A DNA stretch of 64,000 bases from Bacillus albus (GCF_001884185.1 NZ_MAOE01000124.1:1-64000), one strand, 5' to 3'; shown: positions 26,984 to 37,151, counted from the stretch's first letter. The notes: generated by a model not told the origin, from the letters alone. Made by a program: numbers and translations.

Positions 26984-28171
26984 CTAATTCGCTTTAAAAT
27001 TATATAATGGCTTAATAATGTGCTTTATATTTATTGTTTCTTTCGTATTTTCGATAATTTCATTCATTGGCTTATATACCATAGGTGCCTCATCAATTGT
27101 GCTTTCTACTACCGATGTAGTCCACACCTCTGTCATCGTATTTTGGAAGTCCTCTAGACTCAATGATTCTTTAGCCTTCTTACGACTCATAATACGTCCT
27201 GCCCCGTGCGGACCAGAAAAGTTCCAGTCTGGATTACCTTTACCAAATGCAATAATTGAACCATCTCTCATGTTAATTGGAATAATGACTCGTTCATCTT
27301 TCTGAGCTGAAATAGCACCTTTTCTTAGAATCATATTTTCCATGTCAATATAGTTATGTATTGTAGTAAATTGATCTGTAATTTTCCAGTCCATTTTCGT
27401 AACAATTTCATCAATCATTGCTTTACGATTTAACGCAGCGTACTTTTGGGCAATATTCATATCATTCATATAATCTTTGAATCCTTGCCCTTCTAAATAA
27501 GCTAGTTCTTTACGAATATTAGGCTTCTGAATTCCACGTAAAGTTTCTTGTATTTCCTTTGCTCTCCCCTCTTCAGTTAATCTCTTAATAATCTCATCTT
27601 TCATTGATGTAACATCAATTAGTTGTTCATATGCGAAGTTTTGGTAATACTCTGCTATTTGTTTACCTAAATTACGCGAACCACTATGAATGACAATATA
27701 TACATTGCCTTTATCATCTTCATTTAATTCAATAAAATGATTTCCACCTCCAAGAGTACCAATACTTTTTTGAGCGCGTTGTAATGTAAATGGAGCTCTC
27801 ACACCATCAAAATCAATCATTTTTGAGAATCGATGTTCTTTATCTCGTATACGAAAACCACTTGGAACGAATTTACGAATTGTTTCGTCTAAGCAATCGA
27901 AATTAATTTCTTCTTTTTTCTTATCAATTACAACAACTTCCATTCCACACCCAATATCTACCCCTACAAGATTAGGAACAATTTTATCTTGTATTGTCAT
28001 TGTTGTCCCAATCGTACAACCTGCTCCTGCATGTGTATCTGGCATAATACGAATTTGGCTATCCTTTACGAATTCTTGGTTACAAAGATCAATAATCTGC
28101 CCTGTCGCAGTCTCATCAACGTTATTCGTAAATACTTTCGCTTCATTGTATTTTCCTTGTAATTTCAACAT
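26984..28171 (-). CDS. rtcB: RtcB family RNA-splicing ligase
   Basis: A 395-residue GTP- and Mn-dependent RNA ligase joining 2',3'-cyclic phosphate or 3'-phosphate to 5'-OH ends. Metal and guanylylation motifs are present: VGVDIGCGMEVV (Asp, Cys), GGGNHFIEL (His), HSGSRNLG (His) and GPHGAGRIMSR, whose His is the GMP-accepting residue in E. coli RtcB. All catalytic residues I can locate are kept. No archease, RtcA or RtcR gene is adjacent. Role in Bacillus is probably RNA repair. Monocistronic. Confidence 0.9.
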   Translation of the reverse strand: MLKLQGKYNEAKVFTNNVDETATGQIIDLCNQEFVKDSQIRIMPDTHAGAGCTIGTTMTIQDKIVPNLVGVDIGCGMEVVVIDKKKEEINFDCLDETIRKFVPSGFRIRDKEHRFSKMIDFDGVRAPFTLQRAQKSIGTLGGGNHFIELNEDDKGNVYIVIHSGSRNLGKQIAEYYQNFAYEQLIDVTSMKDEIIKRLTEEGRAKEIQETLRGIQKPNIRKELAYLEGQGFKDYMNDMNIAQKYAALNRKAMIDEIVTKMDWKITDQFTTIHNYIDMENMILRKGAISAQKDERVIIPINMRDGSIIAFGKGNPDWNFSGPHGAGRIMSRKKAKESLSLEDFQNTMTEVWTTSVVESTIDEAPMVYKPMNEIIENTKETINIKHIIKPLYNFKAN

Positions 28172-28377
28172 CTTTTATTTCCCCTTTCTTTTGAAAGAAT
28201 TATTTTATTACGTTGTTTCTGTTCTTATCATTACTCTCATCCACCTTCTGCTTTCCATTATATATGTAAGATTTCCTTCACAGTAATAAAAAATTATGAT
28301 GATTCATATTGTTTACATAATTTAATTACCGTCTATTTACGTTTATACCTACACATGAGATATCAGTTATATAAAAC

Positions 28378-28418
28378 AAAAACTCCCCTTACATCGATAA
28401 TGATTAAGGGGAGTTTTA
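28378..28418. terminator. terminator between rtcB start side and the desaturase gene end
   Basis: AAACTCCCCTTA pairs with TAAGGGGAGTTT (28405-28416). It follows the desaturase gene on the minus strand. Confidence 0.75.
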
Positions 28419-28430
28419 TAGCCGATGAAA

Positions 28431-29462
28431 TTATAGTTCCGATTTCACCCGGACAGACACATTGTTTTTAATTATATTTTTGACTTCTTTAAAGCTAACA
28501 AAATTGTTACTTTTCTCATCCCAAAGACGGAAACGAAGTGAACGCAAACTTGTAGCAAGTGTAATCGTTGGTACATTTTTTAACGGAAGCGTATTATTGT
28601 GTGCCTCTTCTAGTTTATAGTTAGGTACTCTTGGACTTAAATGGTGAACATGATGAAATCCAATATTACCAGTTAGGAATTGCAAGATTTTTGGAAGTTT
28701 ATAAAATGAACTTCCTTCCACAGCCGCTTTCACATATTCCCAATCTTTATCTTCTTCAAAGTAAGAATCCTCAAATGTGTGCTGTACGTAAAACAGCCAA
28801 ATCCCTACTGAACCTGCAATTAAGAATATCGTACCATGTACTAATAGAAACGATTTCCATCCTATTGCCCAGCAAAGTATAGCTACTACAGCAACGATAA
28901 TAATATTCGTCAAATAAGTATTCATACGTTCTTTCTGTCTAGCACCTTTTCGGTTAAATCTATTTTTAAGCAAGAAAACATAAATCGGACCTAATCCAAA
29001 CATAACGAATGGATTGCGATATAAACGATATGCTAAACGAAGTCTAAATGGCGCAGCTACATATTCATCCACTGTAAGCGTCCAAATATCTCCTGTACCT
29101 CGCTTATCCAAATTACCACTTGTAGCGTGATGAATAGCATGCTCATGTCCCCATTGATCAAATGGGAATAACGCTAACACACCCATACATGTCCCTACTA
29201 TTCTATTGGCAGGTCGACTTTTAAAGAATGAATAATGGGTACAATCATGAAAAATTATGAAAATTCGCGTCATAAAACCAGCAGCTAACAGAGATGGAAC
29301 TAATGCTAACAAATAAGAAACAGACAAACTTTTATAAGCAAGGTACCATAAAATAATAAATGGCACGACTGTGTTAATAAGTTGCCACACACTTTTTTTA
29401 ATCGTTGATTTTTCATACGGAGCAACTTGTTTTTTTAAATTTTTAGTATTTTCTAATGTCAT
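28431..29462 (-). CDS. desA: fatty acid desaturase
   Basis: A 343-residue integral membrane di-iron desaturase. The three His boxes are present: HDCTH (residues 72-76), HEHAIHH (106-112) and HHVHH (around 270). Pairs of hydrophobic segments lie between them. It introduces double bonds in membrane lipid acyl chains, helping cold adaptation. B. cereus has a delta-10 enzyme (DesA) and a delta-5 enzyme (DesB); neighbourhood and overall make-up suggest DesA, but regioselectivity cannot be read from sequence. Monocistronic with GGAAAGGAATT upstream. Confidence 0.85.
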   Translation of the reverse strand: MTLENTKNLKKQVAPYEKSTIKKSVWQLINTVVPFIILWYLAYKSLSVSYLLALVPSLLAAGFMTRIFIIFHDCTHYSFFKSRPANRIVGTCMGVLALFPFDQWGHEHAIHHATSGNLDKRGTGDIWTLTVDEYVAAPFRLRLAYRLYRNPFVMFGLGPIYVFLLKNRFNRKGARQKERMNTYLTNIIIVAVVAILCWAIGWKSFLLVHGTIFLIAGSVGIWLFYVQHTFEDSYFEEDKDWEYVKAAVEGSSFYKLPKILQFLTGNIGFHHVHHLSPRVPNYKLEEAHNNTLPLKNVPTITLATSLRSLRFRLWDEKSNNFVSFKEVKNIIKNNVSVRVKSEL

Positions 29463-29640
29463 TTTTCTAATTCCTTTCCTTTTTGTTGCTAATTCACATT
29501 ATAGCATACTATTAGTATCAGGTGTTAAAAGTAGCTGTAATAAATATTATATATTATAAAAATCTCTTTTTTCTTACTCATTACTTACAAATTACTTACG
29601 TCTAAGATAGTTTTTATATAGACAAGTTTGATCCAAACAA

Positions 29641-29691
29641 AAAAATTGTCAACTACTTACCCTAACTAAGGTAAGTGGTTGGCAATTTTTT
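29641..29691 (-). terminator. terminator of the alkaline phosphatase gene
   Basis: AAAAATTGTCAACTACTTACC pairs imperfectly with the T-rich GGTAAGTGGTTGGCAATTTTT. It overlaps the last codon's flank on the minus strand. Confidence 0.7.
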
Positions 29692-31342
29692 AACGAGAAT
29701 GTTTTCTAATTAGATGAATTGCTTTTTCTGGCACATAAACTTTTCCATTACTTTCCACTACAACGCTTCCTAATTCATACTCTTTACCATTGATACGAAT
29801 AATATTTTTATTAACAAACAGTTTAGCTTCTACGTTTTTTCGCTTTACTACAAGCACTGGATTTGCTACATCCGTATTATCTATTGTCACTGTTGCACCT
29901 TTTCGTTTAAAAGCTGATTCACTCTCTACAAATAACTTGTTTGTTACTTCTTCTAAGTTAAAACCCATTGCTTTCGCCATCGTCTTCGCAATGTCTGTGT
30001 TTTGGAGTAAACCGTATGGCTTTTGAGGACCGTAAGAATATAAAAATACATCCTCACCTGTATGGCCACCTGTTGTGAAACCTATGTTTGCACGGTTAGC
30101 TAGTAATGTAGTAAGTATTGGACCCATATCCGATTTCTTTTGTGCACCTTTTAATTTTTCCTTTTCAACTTCAGATAAGTTATTTAAACCGTAAAGTGCA
30201 GCAACTTCTACTATATTTGATAAATCATTATTTATTTTTTGGGTTACCCCTTCAAGCGTCATTTTCGCTTTTTTTAATGGATCAATATATGTAGAAATCG
30301 GCGTAGTATTATAACCTTTTGTCGTATTCATATTCCCGATAGAAATACCGCTATTGCCATGGTCAGTTAAAGCTATGAGTAATGTGTTCCCATCATTTTT
30401 TGCAAATTGTAATGCTTTTGCTACCGCTTCATCAAATGCTAATACATCGCTAATCATCCCAATTGGATCATTCACATGTGCAGCCCAATCTGGCTTACTT
30501 CCTTCCACAAATAAAAAGAATCCATCTTTATCTTTTGATAGTGTTTGAATTGCTTTTTCCGTCATTTGAGAAAGTGTCGGTTGCTCCGGATTTGTTGCTT
30601 CACGATCCATATCAAATGCTAAAGCATTATGTGAAAAAGAGCCCCAAATTTTCTTAGATTTAGCGTTCAATAATGCATCTTTCGTTTCAACAAAGTCGTA
30701 TCCTTTTTCTTGAATCACCTTTACTAAATCTTCACCATCTTTTCTTTTTAAAGGTAGCAGTGCCGCTTTTCCCCCACCTAATACAACATCTATATTTTGA
30801 TACACTTGTTGCTCCGCAATTACGTCAAAGCGCTTACGGTTTACATGGTGAGCAGAGAACCCGGCCGGAGTAGCATGCTGAATTTCAGCTGTAGCAACAA
30901 TTCCAGCGGCGCGACCAGTACGTTTGGCACCTTCTAAAACATTGGCAACTGGCCGTAACTTGTCCTCTTCTTTTATTGGTTTTACGTCGGGCGAACTTAC
31001 TATAGAAGGTAATACACCTACATATCCTGAATTCGATTTATTCCCCGTCGCTAGTGCCGTAGCTGCTGGGGCTGAGTCTGTTATAGCTGATTCCGCTGAA
31101 TATGTACGAACTCCTCCTGTTACCATTTCATCTAATACAAGTGGTTTCCCTTTAAACAAACGAGCCAACGTAGTTGCTGAAGAACTCGTTCCGTCCATAA
31201 CCATTATGATGACATTTTTCGGTTGCCGTTCTGCTTTTTTAGTATCAGCTTCGGCCACATTATTCTTTATCAAAATCCCGGATCCTATTAAATGTAAGGC
31301 TGCTGTTATTCCTACTATCTTTTTTGTGAAATTTTTCATCAT
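29690..31342 (-). CDS. alkaline phosphatase (PhoA/PhoB type), secreted
   Basis: A 550-residue exported phosphomonoesterase. A signal peptide (KIVGITAALHLIGSGILI) is followed by MVMDGTSSSATTLARLF and the nucleophile motif ESAITDSAPAATALATG, in which the Ser of DSA is phosphorylated. Later metal sites are KPDWAAHVND, LTDHGNSG and TTGGHTGEDV. The C-terminal 100 residues (NPVLVVKRKNVEAKLFVNKN... VPEKAIHLIRKH) look like a copper-amine-oxidase-N-like stalk domain and make the protein longer than a minimal enzyme. Two adjacent ATGs follow GGAGG; the second (31339) has the better spacing. Confidence 0.88.
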   Translation of the reverse strand: MMKNFTKKIVGITAALHLIGSGILIKNNVAEADTKKAERQPKNVIIMVMDGTSSSATTLARLFKGKPLVLDEMVTGGVRTYSAESAITDSAPAATALATGNKSNSGYVGVLPSIVSSPDVKPIKEEDKLRPVANVLEGAKRTGRAAGIVATAEIQHATPAGFSAHHVNRKRFDVIAEQQVYQNIDVVLGGGKAALLPLKRKDGEDLVKVIQEKGYDFVETKDALLNAKSKKIWGSFSHNALAFDMDREATNPEQPTLSQMTEKAIQTLSKDKDGFFLFVEGSKPDWAAHVNDPIGMISDVLAFDEAVAKALQFAKNDGNTLLIALTDHGNSGISIGNMNTTKGYNTTPISTYIDPLKKAKMTLEGVTQKINNDLSNIVEVAALYGLNNLSEVEKEKLKGAQKKSDMGPILTTLLANRANIGFTTGGHTGEDVFLYSYGPQKPYGLLQNTDIAKTMAKAMGFNLEEVTNKLFVESESAFKRKGATVTIDNTDVANPVLVVKRKNVEAKLFVNKNIIRINGKEYELGSVVVESNGKVYVPEKAIHLIRKHSR

Positions 31343-31489
31343 TGTACCTCCATAAGGTGTTGCAAAATCGCCATTCTAATATTTGTATGTATTACAAAAC
31401 TTTAATAATCCATCGTATTTATGCAAACTTACTTAAACTCTTTTTTTATACTCCCCATTTTCGTGAAGCTAACACAAAGTAGTTTTCTA

Positions 31490-31535
31490 AAAAATATAAA
31501 AGCCGATTATCCTTTAATCTAAAGGGTAATCGGCT
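31490..31535 (-). terminator. terminator of the Ugp-like operon
   Basis: AGCCGATTATCCTTTA (31501-31516) pairs with TAAAGGGTAATCGGCT (31520-31535); the minus-strand tail is TTTTATATTTTTT. Confidence 0.78.
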
Positions 31536-31575
31536 ATGGCTATGCTATAAAAAGAATAATCACCTTAATTACATT

Positions 31576-32676
31576 CTATAATACAATCCGTTTCTCAGTT
31601 TCTACATCAAAGTAATGAACTTTGTCCATGTTTAAACCTAACTCTATATTTGATTGGTTTTGCACGTCTAATGAAGTATCCACACGAGCTACAAAAGATT
31701 GTCCATTTAATTTGGAATATAGATATGTTTCTGCCCCCATTAATTCTGCTACATCAATACATACTGTTACTTTTGCGTTATATGGTAAACCCTCCGTTGC
31801 TTTTCCGTAATAAAAATCTTCTGGACGTATTCCTATAATAATTTCTTTTTTCGTATATCCGTTATTTCGCAACTCTTTCATCTTCTCTTCAGACACTTCA
31901 ATTTTCCATTTACCAATCATTACTGCATGATCTGTTAATACTCCTTTGAAGAAATTCATTCCAGGAGAGCCAATGAATCCTCCAACAAATACATTGTCTG
32001 GGTTATCATATACTTCTTTTGGTGTGCCAACTTGTTGTACTATCCCGTCTTTTAGTACAACTAAACGCGTTGCCATCGTCATCGCTTCTATTTGATCGTG
32101 CGTAACATATACAGTTGTTGTTTGCAGTTGCTTGTGTAATTTTGTAATTTCCGCACGCATTTGAACACGCAACTTCGCATCTAGGTTTGATAAAGGCTCG
32201 TCCATTAAAAATACCTTTGCATTCCGAACGATCGCCCTCCCTAAGGCAACACGCTGACGCTGTCCACCTGAAAGTACTTTTGGTTTCCGACTTAAATATT
32301 GCTCAAGTCCAAGTATTTTTGCTGCATGTTGCACACGTTTGTCGATTTCTTCTTTACTATATTTTCGTAGTTTTAAACCAAATGCCATATTTTCATAAAC
32401 ACTCATATGAGGATAAAGCGCATAGTTTTGAAATACCATTGCGACATCTCTATCTTTCGGTGTAATATCATTTACACGGTTTCCATCAATATAAAAGTCA
32501 CCCTCCGAAATCTCTTCCAGTCCTGCAATCATACGTAATGTTGTAGATTTTCCGCACCCTGAAGGGCCAACCAAAACGATAAATTCTCCATCATTTACTT
32601 CTAGGTTAAAATCTTTTACGATTGTCATATCGTGATCATATTTTTTGTAAATGTTTTTGAATGATAGTTGAGCCAT
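31576..32676 (-). CDS. ABC transporter ATP-binding protein, UgpC/MsmX-like
   Basis: A 366-residue ATPase of the carbohydrate-uptake-1 class. Walker A GPSGCGKST (about 38-46), signature LSGGQRQRVALGRAI, Walker B VFLMDEPLSNLDAKLR and the switch His in VYVTHDQ are intact. A C-terminal TOBE/regulatory domain follows from about residue 235. It energises the two permeases encoded upstream. Last gene of the operon, 61 bases after the HAD gene, with AGGAGGATAAT before the ATG. Confidence 0.88.
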   Translation of the reverse strand: MAQLSFKNIYKKYDHDMTIVKDFNLEVNDGEFIVLVGPSGCGKSTTLRMIAGLEEISEGDFYIDGNRVNDITPKDRDVAMVFQNYALYPHMSVYENMAFGLKLRKYSKEEIDKRVQHAAKILGLEQYLSRKPKVLSGGQRQRVALGRAIVRNAKVFLMDEPLSNLDAKLRVQMRAEITKLHKQLQTTTVYVTHDQIEAMTMATRLVVLKDGIVQQVGTPKEVYDNPDNVFVGGFIGSPGMNFFKGVLTDHAVMIGKWKIEVSEEKMKELRNNGYTKKEIIIGIRPEDFYYGKATEGLPYNAKVTVCIDVAELMGAETYLYSKLNGQSFVARVDTSLDVQNQSNIELGLNMDKVHYFDVETEKRIVL

Positions 32677-32737
32677 ATTATCCTCCTAGAATTCGAGCTA
32701 TATTTATATGTTACATGCAAAATATTCAGTAAACGTT

Positions 32738-33445
32738 TTATAAAATCTTCGCAATATCCTTCATACTGTTTATAATATAATCCGCTTTTCCTTCTAAATC
32801 TTCCTTCCTGCTCGCACCCGATAAAACACCCACTACTTTAATTTTACTATTTCTCGCAAATGTAACATCTGTTAATGTATCGCCTACCATAAGCACATCT
32901 TCTTCAGCTAATGAAAATTTTTCTTTAAACATATGATAAAAGTCACTTTCAGGCTTTGTTCTATTCACACCATCATCTGCACCTAAAAAATCTACATAAT
33001 CATGTAACTCTGTCATTTTTAGAGAGTGAATCGCTGCATCCACATCGTCTGCCGTAACAACCCCAATAATATATTCATTTTCTTTTAAATATCGTAACGT
33101 CTCCTTTGCACCTTCTACTTCTGTAAATACAAGATCATCTGCCGTAGAGTGCTTTTTGAACAGAAGACATACTTTTTGAATAAAATCTTCTTTATCCACA
33201 TGTTGATTTTCTAACAACGAATACCATGCAGCTGCAATAAAGTAATTTGTGCGACAAGCTAGTAAGCTCGTACTCTCAAAATCGTTATCATTCATACCAA
33301 TAATCGTTAAATAGTCTTCTCGTTTACTTTTTTCATTTGGATACATTTGGAATATATCATCTAACACACGATGTACAATTTTGTACCAAACTGAATCTAA
33401 CTGTATTAAAGTTCCATCTTTATCAAAAATAATCGCTTTATTCAC
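32738..33445 (-). CDS. HAD-superfamily phosphatase
   Basis: A 235-residue haloacid-dehalogenase-type phosphatase. Motif I is IFDKDGTLIQ (nucleophile Asp8, acid Asp10), motif II is GVVTADD, motif III is the Lys of NRTKPESDFY, and motif IV is MVGDTLTDVTFA. A helical cap sits between motifs I and II, as in phosphoglycolate phosphatase-like enzymes. Its start overlaps the end of the PHP gene by 8 bases, so the two are translationally coupled and probably act in sequence on an imported phosphate ester. Confidence 0.85.
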   Translation of the reverse strand: MNKAIIFDKDGTLIQLDSVWYKIVHRVLDDIFQMYPNEKSKREDYLTIIGMNDNDFESTSLLACRTNYFIAAAWYSLLENQHVDKEDFIQKVCLLFKKHSTADDLVFTEVEGAKETLRYLKENEYIIGVVTADDVDAAIHSLKMTELHDYVDFLGADDGVNRTKPESDFYHMFKEKFSLAEEDVLMVGDTLTDVTFARNSKIKVVGVLSGASRKEDLEGKADYIINSMKDIAKIL

Positions 33446-34865
33446 CTTGTATTCCCCCTATAACTTCATTCCATGTTTTTATATTTTTATATTTAACTTT
33501 ATTATGAATAGGATTAATAAACGCTACTAATTCGTCCTCTTCCCATCCCTCAACTCTAGCGTATGCCCCTTCATGTAAAGCGAAGGTAAAGGTTACATCA
33601 CTACCATATTCTTTTCCCATTATTTCTCCATTTATTAGTAGTCTCCACTCACACGGTTTATCAGTTTGCACGTTATAAACAATATTTCCTTTAGCCTCAT
33701 CACCGACATAAATGGTTTCATCTTCGTTTTGAATATTTATCACTAGTTTTCTAAATCGAGAAAAATAAATTTTTCCGTTTTCGATTGCAGATTTTAAGTT
33801 ATTAATTGATAAACCTTTACATAATACGTATGTTCCTGGATCACCGTAAATGGATGGATCTTTTGATCCTGGGAATGTTTTTGACGGATGTAAATGAGAG
33901 TCACTTCCTCCTATTCCCCAGATTTTAAGACCATTTGACCACATTTGATCGAAACAACGCAAAGCTTCTAAAGTAGATGATTTACTTTTTTTATAAGTTG
34001 GATCACACATAATTTCCATCGTTTGAACATTTTCTAAATTAATATTAATTTGGTTTGCCCAAGGCTTCATAAATGGATGGTTCACGCTCACTACATAGCC
34101 TTTTTCTTTCATAAGTGAAAATAATGTATTTATGTTTTCAGCACTAAATGATTCATCTACATACTCTGTAAAATCAACGAATTCTCTAATACCAAATATG
34201 TTGTAATGACCGTAAGGTGTTGTAAGTTCCATAGATGGTATAATTAATGTATTTCCTTTTTCATAAGATGGTATAATGATATTGTGCTCCGTCGCATATA
34301 AAAAATCTAATTCTTGTTTTTCACATACTTTCATTCCAAGTTCATCATCTATCTCGCCATCTGTTAAATCTGTATGTTCATGAAAATCCCCTTTATACCA
34401 GCAATGCTCTTCATTTACTACCTTATTAAAACGGACTTCATCGATAAAAACATTTCCCGTGCAAAAATGCTCTCTATTATACTCTCGTTCCAACTGATCA
34501 TTCACTTCTATATTTACTGTATAATCAACTTTTCCCCCGGTAAACTTTACTACTTTCTTTGCACAATGAGGAATATACACGACTTCTAACTCCCAATTAC
34601 CTGACTGTATGTCCCCTCCAATACAACCCGCTGAGCAAAACTTTAAATCTTTCGAAACGACTAGTTTTTCATTTACAATTGGAGTTTGATATTGAATACG
34701 CACATAACCATTTGGATCTCTCAAAATTAGTAAAAGCGGAATTTTCCAGCTGTCTCCTTGATCAATTGTTAATGTAAAGTTTGTCATATCCGTTTCATCC
34801 ATTTTGAAACAATGTTTATTTTTTACGAATGGAGAAAGTGTTATCGTACTTGTAATTTCGATCAT
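33438..34865 (-). CDS. CehA/McbA-type PHP-domain metallohydrolase
   Basis: A protein of about 475 residues. An N-terminal beta-rich domain (about 1-155) precedes a PHP phosphoesterase domain with metal motifs DFHEHTDLTDGE, ATEHN, VSVNHPFMKPW and GIGGSDSHLHP. A small C-terminal beta domain follows. PHP proteins of this type cleave phosphoesters, commonly phosphodiesters. No signal peptide is seen, so it acts in the cytosol. Start chosen at 34865 (MIEITSTI) with AAGGTG upstream, not the GTG nine bases earlier. Within the operon it likely processes the substrate brought in by the ABC importer. Confidence 0.8.
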   Translation of the reverse strand: MIEITSTITLSPFVKNKHCFKMDETDMTNFTLTIDQGDSWKIPLLLILRDPNGYVRIQYQTPIVNEKLVVSKDLKFCSAGCIGGDIQSGNWELEVVYIPHCAKKVVKFTGGKVDYTVNIEVNDQLEREYNREHFCTGNVFIDEVRFNKVVNEEHCWYKGDFHEHTDLTDGEIDDELGMKVCEKQELDFLYATEHNIIIPSYEKGNTLIIPSMELTTPYGHYNIFGIREFVDFTEYVDESFSAENINTLFSLMKEKGYVVSVNHPFMKPWANQININLENVQTMEIMCDPTYKKSKSSTLEALRCFDQMWSNGLKIWGIGGSDSHLHPSKTFPGSKDPSIYGDPGTYVLCKGLSINNLKSAIENGKIYFSRFRKLVINIQNEDETIYVGDEAKGNIVYNVQTDKPCEWRLLINGEIMGKEYGSDVTFTFALHEGAYARVEGWEEDELVAFINPIHNKVKYKNIKTWNEVIGGIQGE

Positions 34866-34945
34866 CGTTCTCACACCTTTTTAAGTTTTTAATGACAGGA
34901 TTTTAGAGGCATTTCCTTCGTCCAAAAGCACCTCGCATTCATACT

Positions 34946-36307
34946 TTACTTCTTCTTTTTCAAAACTTTATCTAATTCTTCTTGCGCAACTTTAGCTGCT
35001 TCATCTAATGCTTTCTTTGCTGATACTCCTTCAATTTCTACTTTATCTTTAGCTACATTTAAAGCGTCGTTGATTTTCCCGCCCGTTGGATCTACAAATG
35101 GGCCCACTCCATTATTGTTTGCTTGTTCTAACGGAACTAATGCTTGTGGTTGTTTTTTAACAAATTCAGCATACGGACCGTACTCTGTTACATTGTTACG
35201 AACAGGAATATAGCCTGTTGCCATTGACCATTCAGCCGTTTTCTCCGTACTTGTCGCAAATTTCATAAAGGCATATGCACCTTTTGCTACTTCCGGGTCA
35301 ATATTTCTCGTTAATGTGAATAAATATGTTTCAAGTTTCGGCGCTGGCTTATGATTCCCCCAAGCTGGTTGTGGTAAAGCATCAAAAGTGCTAAGACGTT
35401 CTTCTTCTGTCATTCCTTTACCCAATGATTTGAAAACAAATCCTTGATCACCAGATGATCCTGTAAATCCTAGCGTTCTACCTTCTACTAAATCTATTAC
35501 CGTTTTATCCCAATATTCCCATCCAGTACCACCTGAATGTATTTTCATAATTTTATCTTCATGAAGCCATGTGCGGAATTTCTCCCATACCGTAACCCAA
35601 GTATCATCGTTAATTAATACTTTTTTACCATCTTCACTTAATACATTGCCGCCAGCGCTGCGAACCGCATCAATTAAGTTTGATGTTCCCCACATCGGCA
35701 TCCAGCCAGCATATGAAACATTTCCATTTTCACCACGTTTTGCGACTGTTTTTGCTACCTTTTCTACCCCTTCCCACGTCTTTAAATCATCTTTCGTAAA
35801 GCCATTTTCTGCTAACGCTTCTTTATTGTAATAAAAGATTCGTGTTGTACCATAAAATGGAATTCCATATAACTTTCCGTCAATTGTTGCTTGCTCCATA
35901 AAACCTTTTCCGTAATCTTCCTTTTTAAAATCATCATCATTTTTAACAGATTCGTCTAAAGGTACGATTAACTGTTTTTTAACATATTCTTGAATGACGT
36001 CTGAACCTAGTAAAGCAATTGCTTCTTGGTTATTCGCTGCAAATCCACTTTGTAGCTTTTGATAAGACTCATCGTAATTACCGGCTTTCGTCGTTTTCAC
36101 TACATATTTGTCCTGACTTTTATTGTATTCTTCCACAATCTTGTCTACATGATCTGCAAGAGAGCCACCTACTCCATTTATGAATGGGACAACAATCTTC
36201 TCTCCTTCTTTACTCGCCTTTACCGTACTTCCTTTTCCGCCTGAACAACCGGAAAGTGTACTAATAAACAATGTTACAACTGTTAGAAGCATGAATAGTT
36301 TTTTCAT
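34946..36307 (-). CDS. ABC transporter substrate-binding lipoprotein, UgpB-like
   Basis: A 453-residue extracytoplasmic binding protein. The signal peptide ends in the lipobox LSGC (acylated Cys21). The mature protein follows the family-1 solute-binding pattern: LYGIPFYGTTRIFYYNKEAL, AGWMPMWGTSNLIDAVRSAGGNVLSEDGK and GFTGSSGDQGF, all reminiscent of glycerol-3-phosphate binding UgpB. The ligand may be glycerol-3-phosphate or a glycerophosphodiester; the phosphoesterases in the operon favour a phosphorylated ligand. It reads from the same operon as the permeases just upstream. Confidence 0.85.
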   Translation of the reverse strand: MKKLFMLLTVVTLFISTLSGCSGGKGSTVKASKEGEKIVVPFINGVGGSLADHVDKIVEEYNKSQDKYVVKTTKAGNYDESYQKLQSGFAANNQEAIALLGSDVIQEYVKKQLIVPLDESVKNDDDFKKEDYGKGFMEQATIDGKLYGIPFYGTTRIFYYNKEALAENGFTKDDLKTWEGVEKVAKTVAKRGENGNVSYAGWMPMWGTSNLIDAVRSAGGNVLSEDGKKVLINDDTWVTVWEKFRTWLHEDKIMKIHSGGTGWEYWDKTVIDLVEGRTLGFTGSSGDQGFVFKSLGKGMTEEERLSTFDALPQPAWGNHKPAPKLETYLFTLTRNIDPEVAKGAYAFMKFATSTEKTAEWSMATGYIPVRNNVTEYGPYAEFVKKQPQALVPLEQANNNGVGPFVDPTGGKINDALNVAKDKVEIEGVSAKKALDEAAKVAQEELDKVLKKKK

Positions 36308-36332
36308 CCCACATATCTCCTTTAATATATAT

Positions 36333-37151
36333 TTACCCCTTTATTCCTGAATCAGTAACACCTGATAAGAACCATTTTTGTAGAATTAAAAATACGAGTA
36401 AGAGCGGCACTGTTGCGATTGTACTTGCAACCATAATGTGTGACCAATCTCGTCCTAAAGAGCTATTAATGAAATAATCAGCAATTCCGTTCGTGATTAA
36501 CTTTTGCGTATTATCTTTCAATATAAGAGCTGGCCAAATGTAATTGTTATAGTTACCGATAAATGTAACTAACCCTAATGTTACAAATGATGAACGAGTC
36601 ATTGGGAAAATAATCTTCCAAAGAATACGCCAATCACTTGCTCCATCAATTTTAGCTGCTTCTACTATTTCAAAACCAACTTTATGAAACGTTTGTTTCA
36701 AATAGAAAATACCGAATACGCTAACAGCCATAGAAATCATGTATCCAAAATGCGAATCTAGCAAACCAAATTTTCCTAACATAACATATACAGGAACATA
36801 CGATACAGCTCCAGGAATCATATAGGTTGCCATCACAACACTAAATGTAATATTTTTACCTTTGAACTTATAAAATGCCAACATATAAGCAAACAGTGCA
36901 GATGAAACAAGCACATATATTGTAATGATGAGAGAAGTATAGAAACTATTAAATAAATATGTGCTAAATGGCAAGATATCTAATACTTGCCCATAATTCC
37001 CCCAGTGAAATTCTTTAGGCCAAAAACCTCCTTGTAATACTTCACTAGATGTTTTAAATGAACCAAGTACCATCCATATGAAAGGAAAAACAAATAGTAT
37101 ACTTGATAACGTCAGAAAGAGATGCCTTACGATTAATGAACCTTTTTTCAT
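36333..37151 (-). CDS. ABC transporter permease, UgpE-like
   Basis: About 272 residues with six hydrophobic segments and the cytoplasmic EAA loop EAAKIDGASDWRILWKIIFPM. It is the second permease of a carbohydrate-uptake-1 importer (MalG/UgpE type). Start placed at the ATG at 37151 (MKKGSLIVRHLF), with AAGGTG six bases upstream; the GTG at 37160 is part of that site. The gene starts only 11 bases after the first permease ends. Confidence 0.85.
   Translation of the reverse strand: MKKGSLIVRHLFLTLSSILFVFPFIWMVLGSFKTSSEVLQGGFWPKEFHWGNYGQVLDILPFSTYLFNSFYTSLIITIYVLVSSALFAYMLAFYKFKGKNITFSVVMATYMIPGAVSYVPVYVMLGKFGLLDSHFGYMISMAVSVFGIFYLKQTFHKVGFEIVEAAKIDGASDWRILWKIIFPMTRSSFVTLGLVTFIGNYNNYIWPALILKDNTQKLITNGIADYFINSSLGRDWSHIMVASTIATVPLLLVFLILQKWFLSGVTDSGIKG

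Noticed and set aside
30924-31355. 143-codon + strand frame opposite the alkaline phosphatase
   Set aside because: Antisense shadow of a gene with intact catalytic motifs; no ribosome binding site.
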